From positions 3,658,001 to 3,722,000 of the forward strand of contig CP095846.1 in NCBI GenBank assembly GCA_023100825.1: 64,000 bases of DNA, read 5' to 3'. Below are positions 53,525-61,663 of the stretch, in pieces. Numbering within the stretch: position 1 is the stretch's first letter; the number at the start of each line of letters is the position of its first letter. The stretch is from Nocardioidaceae bacterium SCSIO 66511. GTDB lineage: Bacteria > Actinomycetota > Actinomycetes > Propionibacteriales > Nocardioidaceae. The position numbers and the translations under genes are program-made. Under the pieces are notes generated by a model. The model searched no databases. It worked only from the letters and a program-made list of their open reading frames with translations, and had not been told where the DNA came from.

Positions 53525-53547
53525 GCGGCGGGTCGTACGCCCGCCGC
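53525..53547 (+). terminator. GC-rich hairpin after the ABC permease gene
   Basis: GCGGCGGG and CCCGCCGC form an 8-bp stem around a 7-nt loop, 24 bases past the permease stop. No U-run follows. Confidence 0.4.
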
Positions 53548-53574
53548 CGCCGTGGCGTTATAGGTTCATTGCCG

Positions 53575-54168
53575 ATGAGGGAGCGCACGCGAGGGAGACG
53601 CGCCGCTGAGGTGTCGGCGGCGCTCGTTCTTGTCGTGCTGCTCGCAGGCTGCGGCGGCATCGAGGTCAGTACGGGAAGTGAGATCTCGGCCTCCGACGTT
53701 GCTGCGAAGGCCGAGGAGGCGCTCGCGCCGAAGGTCGATGCCGAACCCTCGATCACCTGCGACGACGGCCTGAGCGCCGAAGAGGGCGACAGCACGACCT
53801 GCGTCATGCGGGTCGGCGATGACGATACCGAGTACGCCGTCGAGGCGACGGTCTCCTCGGTCGACGGTGACGACGCCAACCTCGACTTCAGCAGCGAGGA
53901 CTACCGTCCCGGCGAGGGCGAGGGCACTATCTTCGCCGACGAGGTCGCACGCCAGGCCGAAGACGCGCTGGAGTCTAAGTACGGCCAGCGTCCCGAGATC
54001 ACCTGCCCCGACGACCTGCCGGGCGAGGTCGGAGCGACGACACGGTGCGTACTCGGAGTCGCCGGTGACGAGACGAAGTACGGCCTGACCGCTGAGGTCA
54101 CGGCGATGGACGGGCCGAAGTTCAGCCTCGACTTCTCCGTCGACGACGAGCCCCTCGACCAGGGCTGA
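53575..54168 (+). CDS. Secreted lipoprotein with two DUF4333 repeats
   Basis: A 197-residue protein. The signal peptide ends in a lipobox (VVLLAGCGG), so the Cys at about 24 should be lipidated. Two DUF4333 repeats follow (about 35-105 and 115-190), each with a Cys pair: SITCDDGLSAEEGDSTTCVM and ITCPDDLPGEVGATTRCVL. DUF4333 is common in actinobacterial lipoproteins, of unknown function. ATG 53575 is the last start before the signal peptide; TATAGG lies 10 nt or so upstream. Confidence 0.85.
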   Translation: MRERTRGRRAAEVSAALVLVVLLAGCGGIEVSTGSEISASDVAAKAEEALAPKVDAEPSITCDDGLSAEEGDSTTCVMRVGDDDTEYAVEATVSSVDGDDANLDFSSEDYRPGEGEGTIFADEVARQAEDALESKYGQRPEITCPDDLPGEVGATTRCVLGVAGDETKYGLTAEVTAMDGPKFSLDFSVDDEPLDQG

Positions 54169-54276
54169 CCCGGACGCGGCGTTCCGCAAGCGCGTGAGCG
54201 CCGCCACAGGTACAGCGCATTGATGCCTGTCGCCATCCGATGTTACATTCTTCGTGTCATATACAGAGGAGGCTCG

Positions 54277-55746
54277 ATGAGCGAGAGCACCCACCGAGTA
54301 GTCATCGTCGGATCCGGGTTCGCCGGCGTATGCGCGGCGATTCGGTTGAAGCAGGCCGGCATCACCGACTTCGTCATCTTGGAGAAGGACGACGACCTCG
54401 GCGGTACGTGGCGCGACAACACCTACCCGGGCTGCGCATGTGACGTCCCTTCGTACCTCTACTCGTACTCCTTCGAGCAGAACCCCGACTGGACCCGGAT
54501 GTTCGCACCCCAGGAGGAGATCTGGGCCTACATCCGCCGCTGCATCGACAAGTACGACCTCGCTTCGCACCTCAGGTACGGCCAGGAGCTCACCAGTGCG
54601 GCTTGGGACGAAGAGTCCGCGACGTGGGATCTCCTTACCGCGCAAGGCACCAGCTACACCGCGCGTGCCGTCATCGCCGGGTTCGGGGCGCTACACACTC
54701 CTCGCTATCCCGAGCTCGACGGCCTCGACACCTTCGAGGGAACGACCTTCCACTCGGCCGAGTGGAACCATGAACACGATCTCAGCGGCAAACGCGTCGC
54801 CGTGATCGGTACGGGCGCGAGCGCGGTGCAGTTCATCCCGCAGATCCGCAAGTACGCCGCACAGGTCGATGTCTACCAGCGCACACCGTCCTGGATCGTC
54901 GGCAAGCCCGATCGTCCGATCGGGAGCCTCGAACGCGGCCTCTACAAGCGACTCCCGATCGCACAGCGGGTCGTGCGCAACACGATCTATTGGGCGCTCG
55001 AGCTGCGCGCACTCGGTTTCGCGGTGAACCCACGGCTGATGAAGCCGCTCGACCTGCAGGCCCGGCGGCACATCGCCAAGCAGATCGACGACCCCGAGCT
55101 CCGCGCAAAGGTCACACCTTCGTACGAGGTCGGCTGCAAGCGACTGCTGATCAGCAACGACTACTACCCGGCGCTCACGGCCGACAACGTCGAGCTCATC
55201 ACCGACGGCATCGACCGGGTGACGCGCGACGGCGTCGTCGACCGCAACGGCACCGAGCGCAAGGTCGACACGATCATCTACGGCACGGGATTCGACGTCG
55301 TCGGCAACCTGACCCGAGCCAAGGTGGTCGGCCGCGGCGGAACGGAGCTCGCCGAGAACTGGGAGCAGGACGGCGCGTCCGCGCACCTCGGCATCAGCGT
55401 CTCCGGGTTTCCCAACTTCTACCTGCTCGTGGGGCCGAACACCGGCCTCGGCCACACCTCGATGATCTTCATGATCGAGCGCCAGGTCGAGTACATCGTG
55501 AACGCATTGAAGGCGACCGCCGCACGCGGGGACGACTTCGCCGACGTACGCCCCGAAGCCGAGCGCGCGTTCACTTCGAAGGTTCGCTCCAAGTTGTCGG
55601 GCAGCGTGTGGGACTCGGGCTGCTCGAGCTGGTACCTCGACGACAAGGGCCGCCCGGTGACCGTATGGCCGTACTTCACCTTCAAGTACTGGGCAGACAC
55701 TCGCAGGTTCCGCGAGAACGAGTACGAGTTCGGTCGCGCGAGCTGA
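54277..55746 (+). CDS. Flavin-containing Baeyer-Villiger-type monooxygenase
   Basis: A 489-residue FAD/NADPH oxygenase. FAD loop VVIVGSGFAGVCAA (about 8-21), the fingerprint FEGTTFHSAEWN (FxGxxxHxxxW), the NADPH loop VAVIGTGASAVQFIP and a late DTIIYGTGFDV are seen. The fingerprint usually ends in Pro or Asp; here it ends in Asn. It would insert oxygen next to a ketone. ATG 54277 has AGAGGAGG upstream. It stands alone; no alcohol dehydrogenase or esterase adjoins. Confidence 0.92.
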   Translation: MSESTHRVVIVGSGFAGVCAAIRLKQAGITDFVILEKDDDLGGTWRDNTYPGCACDVPSYLYSYSFEQNPDWTRMFAPQEEIWAYIRRCIDKYDLASHLRYGQELTSAAWDEESATWDLLTAQGTSYTARAVIAGFGALHTPRYPELDGLDTFEGTTFHSAEWNHEHDLSGKRVAVIGTGASAVQFIPQIRKYAAQVDVYQRTPSWIVGKPDRPIGSLERGLYKRLPIAQRVVRNTIYWALELRALGFAVNPRLMKPLDLQARRHIAKQIDDPELRAKVTPSYEVGCKRLLISNDYYPALTADNVELITDGIDRVTRDGVVDRNGTERKVDTIIYGTGFDVVGNLTRAKVVGRGGTELAENWEQDGASAHLGISVSGFPNFYLLVGPNTGLGHTSMIFMIERQVEYIVNALKATAARGDDFADVRPEAERAFTSKVRSKLSGSVWDSGCSSWYLDDKGRPVTVWPYFTFKYWADTRRFRENEYEFGRAS

Positions 55747-55840
55747 CGTCTGCTCCGACGTCCTCCGCCGCGCGGGTTTGACGGTGCGTGACGCGGGGTA
55801 GGCATGGTGGCCAAGGAGCAATCACGAGGATCGGACCACC

Positions 55841-57208
55841 ATGCATAAACGTAGAGGACTGACCTTCGCCGCGACTGCGGCGTTCGTCGGCTGCTCGGCC
55901 CTGGTCGCGAGCGGGCTTGCCAGCGCGGAGACCGACGCCCCGGCCACCGATGAGTCACTGAACGACGCGTTCGCGTCCGCGGCCTCGACGTACGACGTGC
56001 CGCGCGACGTACTCGCCTCGCTCGGATACACCGAGAGCCGACTGGTCCACCACGAGGGAGCAAGCCAGGACAACGGCTACGGCCTGATGCACCTGGAGTC
56101 GAACGCCGACAACAACAACCTCCGGCGTGCCGCACGTCTGACCGACCACAGTGTCGAGGATCTGAAGACCGACGCGACCGCCAACATCGACGGGGCCGCG
56201 GCCGTTCTGCGCAAGATCGCCGATCGCGCCGGACTCGATGGGTCCGATCGCAGCGACCTCGCACAGTGGTACGTACCGCTCGCGAGGTACGCGCGGGGTC
56301 AGACCAAGTACGGCGCGAAGCTCGAGGCAGATGCCGTTTTCGACAACCTGCGCACGGGATTCACCCACAAGGCAGGCGGCGAGCGCGTCACGGTGGCGAC
56401 CCACAAGATACGTGCCGAGCGCGGCGCGTACGCGGGTCTTCGCGTTGCCGACGGCGTCGGGACGCAGTCCGACGACTACCCGGACGCCCTTTGGGTTCCG
56501 GCCAGTACGTCGAACTACTCGTCCGGCCGCAGCTCCGCCATCAGTTCGATCGTCCTGCACGTGACCCAGGGCTCGTACGCGGGCAGCATCTCGTGGTTCC
56601 AGGATCCCGCGGCCCAGGTGTCAGCCCACTACGTGATCCGCTCCAGCGACGGCGAGATCACCCAGATGGTCCGTGAGGCAGACACCGCGTGGCACGCTCG
56701 TGACGCCAACTCGTACGCCGTCGGCATCGAGCACGAGGGCTATGTCGACGACCCGGCATGGTTCACCGACGTGATGTACCGCTCGTCGGCCGCACTCACG
56801 GCCAACATCGCCGACGACAACGGCATCCCCAAGGATCGCGAGCACATCGTCGGCCACAGTGAGGTTCCGGGCAACGACCACACCGACCCGGGCCCGAACT
56901 GGGACTGGGATCTGTACATGTCGTACGTGAACGACGGCGAGGAGCCAGACCCCGACGACGGCATCGCGTTCTCCACGTGGGGTAACGACGTCAACGTACG
57001 CGCCGATGCAAACACGCAGTCCGACGTCGTCACTACCCTGTCGGGTCCGACGAACGTACGCGTGCTGTGCCAGAAGGAGGGCGAGAACGTCGAGTACAAC
57101 GGCTACAGTGGACCTTGGTGGTCGAAGCTGAAGGGCCAAGGCGGGTTCATCTCGAACATCTTCATCTCGAACCCGAACCACAAGTTGCCCGACGTGCCGA
57201 CCTGCTGA
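55841..57208 (+). CDS. Secreted peptidoglycan hydrolase: SLT-like plus N-acetylmuramoyl-L-alanine amidase (Amidase_2) with SH3-like tail
   Basis: A 455-residue exported protein. Signal peptide 1-30 (ends SGLASA). Residues 40-130 resemble a lytic transglycosylase (ASLGYTESRL with Glu, then NGYGLMHL). The central Amidase_2 domain (about 225-365) has zinc ligands in SIVLHVTQG and VGHSEVPGNDHTDPG, and GIEHEG with the catalytic-site Glu. The C-terminal 80 residues are SH3b-like (VNVRADANTQSDVVTTL). The combination suggests cell-wall turnover or lysis of other bacteria. ATG 55841 has CGAGGA upstream. Confidence 0.88.
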   Translation: MHKRRGLTFAATAAFVGCSALVASGLASAETDAPATDESLNDAFASAASTYDVPRDVLASLGYTESRLVHHEGASQDNGYGLMHLESNADNNNLRRAARLTDHSVEDLKTDATANIDGAAAVLRKIADRAGLDGSDRSDLAQWYVPLARYARGQTKYGAKLEADAVFDNLRTGFTHKAGGERVTVATHKIRAERGAYAGLRVADGVGTQSDDYPDALWVPASTSNYSSGRSSAISSIVLHVTQGSYAGSISWFQDPAAQVSAHYVIRSSDGEITQMVREADTAWHARDANSYAVGIEHEGYVDDPAWFTDVMYRSSAALTANIADDNGIPKDREHIVGHSEVPGNDHTDPGPNWDWDLYMSYVNDGEEPDPDDGIAFSTWGNDVNVRADANTQSDVVTTLSGPTNVRVLCQKEGENVEYNGYSGPWWSKLKGQGGFISNIFISNPNHKLPDVPTC

Positions 57209-57238
57209 CTTCCTGGGGCTCCCCCCGGCTCCAGGAAC

Positions 57239-57277
57239 GACTCGACCCCGAACCCGCACAGGGTTCGGGGTCGAGTC
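57239..57277. terminator. Strong hairpin terminator between the amidase and the binding-protein genes
   Basis: A perfect 17-bp stem (57239-57255 with 57261-57277) around loop GCACA, between two convergent genes and usable by both. Confidence 0.88.
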
Positions 57278-57299
57278 ATCTCTGCTCGATGTGCCTGCG

Positions 57300-58214
57300 C
57301 TAGAAGGCCTTGTCGAACTCGTCGAGAAGCAGATTCGCGGCGAGGATGCCGATCCCGGTGATCAGGTCGTCGTCGATCTCCGTGGTACGCCCGTCCTTGA
57401 CCGGTGCGAGGTTCGTCCACAGCCCGCTGGACGTGATCTCCGCGCGGTCGGTGTCGTCGGCGGCACCGTAGGTCGAGGTGAGCACGTAGTCGGCGTCGGC
57501 GAGACCAAGCTTCTCCGGCGACAGCTCGATATGGGTGTCTGCGCCGCGCGCGGCCGACGGCACCTCGGCCCCGACGTCGGTGGTGATCACACCGGAGAAC
57601 GACTTGTCGGAGTAGAGCCGGGTCTGGTCGGGAAGGAAGCGCACGAGGCTCACCACCGCGTCGTCGGGCAGCGCCTTGGCCACCTTCGCGGCCTTCGCGT
57701 CGTACGCGGCCATCAGCTCATCGGCCTCGTCCTCGCGTCCGAGTGCCTCCGCATGTAGCTCGAGATTCTGCTTCCACGTCTCACCGATGTTCCCGGAGAA
57801 CACCGTCGGCGCAATCTTGGAAAGCTGGTCGTACAGTTCGGCGTGACGCACCGTACTGGACAGGATCAGGTCCGGATCGAGCGCGGCGATCTGCTCGAGG
57901 TTCGGCTCGCCGATGGTTCCGACCGTCTCGATTCCGTCGGTGCGGTCGCCGAGGTAACTGAGGAACTCCGAGTCGACATCGGTCGTGACGGCACCGACCG
58001 GTGTGACGCCGAGTGCGAGCGCATCGTCGAGCTCTCCGGTGTCCAGCACCACGACCCGCTCGGGGTCCTCGGGCACCTCAACTGTGCCGTTCGCGGTCTC
58101 GACCGGATGGGTCGACTCCGAGGCCCCCTCGTCCGCTTCCGAGTCATCCCCGCACGCCGCGACGCCGAGTACGAGCATGGCGGCGGCAACCACCTGGCCG
58201 ATGCGATTGATCAT
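57300..58214 (-). CDS. Iron-siderophore ABC transporter substrate-binding lipoprotein (FecB/FepB-like)
   Basis: A 304-residue lipoprotein. Lipobox LGVAAC with Cys21, then a type III (BtuF/FepB) binding fold: RVVVLDTGELDDALALGVTP, EQIAALDPDLILSS and a C-terminal helix. It binds a ferric siderophore and hands it to an ABC permease, which is not in this window. ATG 58214 (AAAGG upstream) is preferred to GTG 58220. An iron box lies 18 bases upstream. Confidence 0.92.
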   Translation of the reverse strand: MINRIGQVVAAAMLVLGVAACGDDSEADEGASESTHPVETANGTVEVPEDPERVVVLDTGELDDALALGVTPVGAVTTDVDSEFLSYLGDRTDGIETVGTIGEPNLEQIAALDPDLILSSTVRHAELYDQLSKIAPTVFSGNIGETWKQNLELHAEALGREDEADELMAAYDAKAAKVAKALPDDAVVSLVRFLPDQTRLYSDKSFSGVITTDVGAEVPSAARGADTHIELSPEKLGLADADYVLTSTYGAADDTDRAEITSSGLWTNLAPVKDGRTTEIDDDLITGIGILAANLLLDEFDKAF

Positions 58215-58231
58215 CCTCACCCTTTCGTAAG

Positions 58232-58250
58232 TTAGGTGAGCCTAATCAAA
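58232..58250 (-). promoter_or_regulatory. DtxR/IdeR iron box upstream of the siderophore-binding protein gene
   Basis: On the minus strand the 19-mer here contains TTAGGCTCACCTAA; the iron-box consensus is TTAGGTTAGGCTAACCTAA. The 14-base core matches 13 of 14 and the full site 16 of 19. It lies 18 bases before ATG 58214, so iron-dependent repression by IdeR/DtxR is likely. Confidence 0.82.
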
Positions 58251-59189
58251 TCACACGGGTTGAGGCAGTTGCGGCACGACCTCGTCGGCGATCAGGTGAA
58301 GGTGGTCGAGATCCTCGAGATCGAGCACCTGCAGGTAGATGCGCTGCGACCCGGCGTCCGCGAACTCTGCGATCCGCTGCGCGACTTCGCCCGGCGTACC
58401 CGCGAGTCCGTTGCGATGCAGCTCCTCCGGATCGCGCCCGATCCGGTCGGCACGACGTCGCACCTCGACGTCGTCGGCACCGCAGCACACGACAAGTGCG
58501 TTCGAGTACGTGAGGGAGTCTGCGTCGCGTCCGACGGCCGCGCATGCGGTACGTACCCGCTCGAACTGGGTGCGGGCGTCGTCGAGCGAGCCGAACGGCA
58601 GGTTGAACTCGTCGGCGTATCGGGCCGCGAGCGCGGGCGTACGCTTGGCGCCGTTGCCGCCGATGAGCACCGGCGGGCGTGGCGACTGAACGGGCTTGGG
58701 CAGAGCGGGTGAGTCCTCGACCTGGTAGTGCTCCCCGGCGTACGCGAACCGCTCGCCCAGCGGGGTCTCCCACAACCCGGTGATCACCGCGAGCGACTCC
58801 TCCAGCCGATCGAAGCGCTCTCGTACGTCGGGAAACGGGATCGCGTACGCGCGGTGCTCCTCGGCGAACCACCCGGCACCGATGCCGAGCTCGACCCGGC
58901 CACCACTCATCTGGTCGATCTGGGCCACGGCGATCGCGAGCGGCCCCGGTAGGCGGAACGTCGCCGAGGTCATCAGGGTGCCGAGTCGGACGGTCGATGT
59001 GTCGCGGGCCAGCCCCGCGAGCGTCGTCCACGCATCGGTCGGACCGGGGAGGCCCTCGGTGCCCATGCCCAGGTAGTGGTCGGAGCGGAAGAACGCATCG
59101 AATCCGAGGGACTCGGTTGCCTGCGCCACCCGGAGCAGATCGTCGTAGGTCGCACCCTGCTGTGGCTCGGTGAAGATTCGTAGGTCCAT
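58251..59189 (-). CDS. LLM-class (luciferase-like) F420-dependent oxidoreductase
   Basis: A 312-residue TIM-barrel oxidoreductase. ESLGFDAFFRSDHYLGMG near the N-terminus, VRLGTLMTSATFRLPGPLA and RVELGIGAGWFAEEHRAY are the TIGR03560-type F420 family signatures. The substrate is unknown. ATG 59189 was chosen. It ends 36 bases before the siderophore-binding gene on the same strand, which has its own iron box in between. Confidence 0.88.
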   Translation of the reverse strand: MDLRIFTEPQQGATYDDLLRVAQATESLGFDAFFRSDHYLGMGTEGLPGPTDAWTTLAGLARDTSTVRLGTLMTSATFRLPGPLAIAVAQIDQMSGGRVELGIGAGWFAEEHRAYAIPFPDVRERFDRLEESLAVITGLWETPLGERFAYAGEHYQVEDSPALPKPVQSPRPPVLIGGNGAKRTPALAARYADEFNLPFGSLDDARTQFERVRTACAAVGRDADSLTYSNALVVCCGADDVEVRRRADRIGRDPEELHRNGLAGTPGEVAQRIAEFADAGSQRIYLQVLDLEDLDHLHLIADEVVPQLPQPV

Positions 59190-59210
59190 ATGCCCACTCT
59201 GCCGTATGGA

Positions 59211-59825
59211 TCAGGCGGCCGGACCACCGACGACGAGCCAGCCGCCGAGCCCGAACATGACCGCCGCGATCCCGGCGTCGAGTACCCGCCAGGCGCGCGG
59301 GCGCGAGAACAGCGGCCCGAGCAGCCGCGCACCCCAGCCGAGCGAGACGAACCAGGTCAGGCTCGCCGCAATCGCGCCCGCGCCGAACCACCACTGCTCA
59401 CCGGACTGGTACTGGTTGGCGATCGATCCGAGCATCAGCACAGTGTCCACGTAGACGTGCGGATTGAGGAAGGTCAGCCCGAGGCAGGTCAACACCACTG
59501 CGCGAAGCGAGTCGCGCGGACCCCCGGCGGCCACCAGTTCTCCCGGGCGCAGTGCGCGTCGCGCCGCAAGCAGCCCGTACGCCAACAGGAACGCTGCACC
59601 GACGTAGCGGACCGCGTCGATCAGTCCCGGATGCGCGCGTAACGGTTCACCGAGACCGGCGATCCCCGCGCTGATCAGAATCATGTCCGCGGCGGCGCAG
59701 ACGATCACGACGGCCGCCACGTACTCGCGCCGTAGCCCTTGGCGAAGGACGAACGCGTTCTGGGCGCCGATCGCGATGATCAGACCGGCCGACGTGGCGA
59801 ACCCGATGACGAGGGGTAGGAGCAC
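59211..59825 (-). CDS. lysE: LysE/ArgO family basic amino acid exporter
   Basis: A 204-residue membrane protein with six helices. IAIGAQNAFVLRQGLRREYV near the start and LTFLNPHVYVDTVLMLG are the LysE/ArgO signatures. It exports lysine and/or arginine. The start is GTG 59825. It is divergent from a LysG/ArgP-type regulator with an inverted repeat between the two, the classic Corynebacterium arrangement. Confidence 0.92.
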   Translation of the reverse strand: MLLPLVIGFATSAGLIIAIGAQNAFVLRQGLRREYVAAVVIVCAAADMILISAGIAGLGEPLRAHPGLIDAVRYVGAAFLLAYGLLAARRALRPGELVAAGGPRDSLRAVVLTCLGLTFLNPHVYVDTVLMLGSIANQYQSGEQWWFGAGAIAASLTWFVSLGWGARLLGPLFSRPRAWRVLDAGIAAVMFGLGGWLVVGGPAA

Positions 59826-59860
59826 GCTTCGAGCATCGCCGTTCCCGGCGGTGAATACCA

Positions 59861-59886
59861 GCTAATGTTTCTACAGTTGCATTAGC
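59861..59886. promoter_or_regulatory. LysG/ArgP operator candidate between lysE and lysG
   Basis: GCTAATG, 12 nt, CATTAGC: perfect 7-bp arms centred between the two divergent genes (59861-59886). LysR regulators bind such interrupted palindromes. The site ends 8 bases before the lysG start, so it could also control lysG itself. Confidence 0.65.
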
Positions 59887-59894
59887 CTGACTTC

Positions 59895-60785
59895 ATGACC
59901 TGGGATCGCCATCAACTGGCCGCGCTCGCTGCGGTCGTACGTACGGGCAGCTTCGACGCGGCAGCCCGTGAGCTGCATGTGACCCCTTCGGCGGTCAGCC
60001 AACGGATCAAGGCATTGGAGAACGCGTCCGGGCAGATCCTGGTGCGGCGCGGTCGTCCGTCCACGGCAACCGAGGCGGGACACGTTCTCATCCGACTCGG
60101 AGAGCAGACCGAGCTGCTCGAGCGGGAGGCCGCCGCCGAGCTGCGCGGCGCCGATGACGTACGCGTGCGTCTGCCGGTCGCAGTCAACGCCGACTCCCTG
60201 TCCGCTTGGTTCCTGCCGGTGCTCGCGGCCGTCGCAGCGAAGCACGCCGTCGTCTTCGACGTACACAAGGAGGACGAAGGCGAGTCTGCCGAGCTGCTGC
60301 GCAACGGGTCCGTGATGGCCGCGGTGACCGCCGAGCCAGCACCGGTGCAAGGGTGCGCTTCCGTACCTCTCGGCTCGATGCGGTACCTGCCGATGGCCTC
60401 ACAAGGGTTCGTCGACCGCTATCTCGATGGGCCGCTCGGCGCCACCTTGGCGCACGCACCGATGCTGAACTTCAATCGCTCGGATGGCTTGCAGCAAAGG
60501 TACCTGCGTACGATCACCCGCCGCGTTGCGAGCCCGCCGATCCATTTCATCCCGTCATCGGCGGCGTTCAACGAGGCGGTCCGCCTAGGTCTCGGATGGG
60601 GCCTCGTGCCCGAGCAGGATCTCCGGCCCGACGAGGCGAGTCGACCCGACGGCCTCGTACGCCTCGACGACCAGCATGTCGACGTACCCCTCTATTGGCA
60701 GCACTGGCGACTCGAATCGCTGTTGCTGCGCACGCTCACCGACGAGGTACGTGAGCATGCCGCCGTTGCCCTTAATGACACTTAG
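59895..60785 (+). CDS. lysG: LysR family regulator of basic amino acid export, LysG/ArgP-type
   Basis: A 296-residue LysR regulator. HTH at about 15-60 (TGSFDAAARELHVTPSAVSQ) and a C-terminal LysR effector domain; HQLAALAAVVRTGSFD and LVRRGRPSTATEAG are typical of ArgP/LysG. It senses lysine or arginine and activates the divergent exporter. ATG 59895 was chosen. Confidence 0.92.
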   Translation: MTWDRHQLAALAAVVRTGSFDAAARELHVTPSAVSQRIKALENASGQILVRRGRPSTATEAGHVLIRLGEQTELLEREAAAELRGADDVRVRLPVAVNADSLSAWFLPVLAAVAAKHAVVFDVHKEDEGESAELLRNGSVMAAVTAEPAPVQGCASVPLGSMRYLPMASQGFVDRYLDGPLGATLAHAPMLNFNRSDGLQQRYLRTITRRVASPPIHFIPSSAAFNEAVRLGLGWGLVPEQDLRPDEASRPDGLVRLDDQHVDVPLYWQHWRLESLLLRTLTDEVREHAAVALNDT

Positions 60786-60816
60786 CCATTGCGCTAAATG
60801 TTCTGACCTGTAACAC
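60782..60816 (+). promoter_or_regulatory. Promoter and operator of the ArsR-SRPBCC-DHFR operon
   Basis: TTAGC, 6 nt, GCTAA (60782-60797) overlaps a likely -35 (TTGCGC, 60789-60794); a -10 TAACAC at 60811-60816 sets the start point at or beside ATG 60825 (leaderless). Repression by the encoded ArsR protein is inferred. Confidence 0.5.
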
Positions 60817-60824
60817 TTTGCTTC

Positions 60825-61163
60825 ATGGCACAGTGTTTGACCGAACTGGACGATGTGCTCACCGCGCTCGCCGATCCGACCCGTCGGGCGGTCGTGCAGC
60901 GACTCGGCCGAAGCCCGGCCACCGTCGGGGAGCTCGCAGAGCCGTTCGCCATGACCCTGCCCTCGTTCATGAAACACGTTCGCACGCTCGAAGCGAGCGG
61001 TCTGATCCGTACTACGAAGTCCGGGCGAGTACGAACCTGCCTGCTCAACCGCGAGCGTCTCACGATCGTCGATGCCTGGCTTGTCGAGCAACGACAGATC
61101 TGGGAAGAACGCACCGACCGTCTCGAACGCCTCGTCACCACCGAAACCAAGGAGCCGCAGTGA
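60825..61163 (+). CDS. ArsR family (SdpR-like) winged-helix regulator
   Basis: A 112-residue DNA-binding protein. LADPTRRAVVQRLGRSPATV is the ArsR entry helix, followed by MTLPSFMKHVRTLEASGLI (recognition helix) and the wing KSGRVRTCLL. There is no metal-binding Cys cluster, so it is probably not a metal sensor. Such proteins are usually coupled to an SRPBCC gene, as here; the GTGA overlap with the next gene supports this. Confidence 0.92.
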   Translation: MAQCLTELDDVLTALADPTRRAVVQRLGRSPATVGELAEPFAMTLPSFMKHVRTLEASGLIRTTKSGRVRTCLLNRERLTIVDAWLVEQRQIWEERTDRLERLVTTETKEPQ

Positions 61164-61663
61164 GCGACCCAAACGCCGTACCCGATCTCGACCCGACGCT
61201 CGACCTCACGATCACGCGAGTGATCCGCGCACCACGCGAGGCGATCTGGAAGGCCTGGACCCAGCCGGACCTCCTGGCCCGATGGTGGACGCCTGCGCCG
61301 ACGGTCGCGCGCGTCTCGCGACTGGATGCGCAGCCCGGTGGCGCATTCGTCACCGAGCTCAGCGAGGACGGCATCGAGTACGTACCGCACACGGACGCGA
61401 CGTACCTGCTCGTCGAGGCGAACCGCCGATTGGTGTTCACGAACGCAGTCACCAGCCGATGGCGCCCGGCTCCGCCGGCTCCGGTGTCCATGACCGCCGA
61501 GATCCGGCTCGACGACCACCCGGACGGCACGGACTACCGCGCAATCGTGCGGCACGCGAGCCCGGCCGATCGGGCGCGCCATGAGGAGCTCGGGTTCTTC
61601 GACGGCTGGGGATCGGTCACCGAGGCGCTGGCGACGCTCGTCGAGAGTGAGGTACGCGCATGA
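61160..61663 (+). CDS. SRPBCC (Aha1/START-like) family protein
   Basis: A 167-residue helix-grip protein. TITRVIRAPREAIWKAWTQP and LLARWWTP are the family start; LGFFDGWGSVTEALATLVE is the C-terminal helix. Ligand unknown. GTG 61160 overlaps the ArsR stop by 4 nt (GTGA) with AAGGAG upstream. Second gene of the operon. Confidence 0.92.
   Translation: MSDPNAVPDLDPTLDLTITRVIRAPREAIWKAWTQPDLLARWWTPAPTVARVSRLDAQPGGAFVTELSEDGIEYVPHTDATYLLVEANRRLVFTNAVTSRWRPAPPAPVSMTAEIRLDDHPDGTDYRAIVRHASPADRARHEELGFFDGWGSVTEALATLVESEVRA

Noticed and set aside
54241-54272. Palindromic operator upstream of the BVMO gene
   Set aside because: The outer TGT...ACA bases pair, but the interior does not; the symmetry is too weak to support a site.
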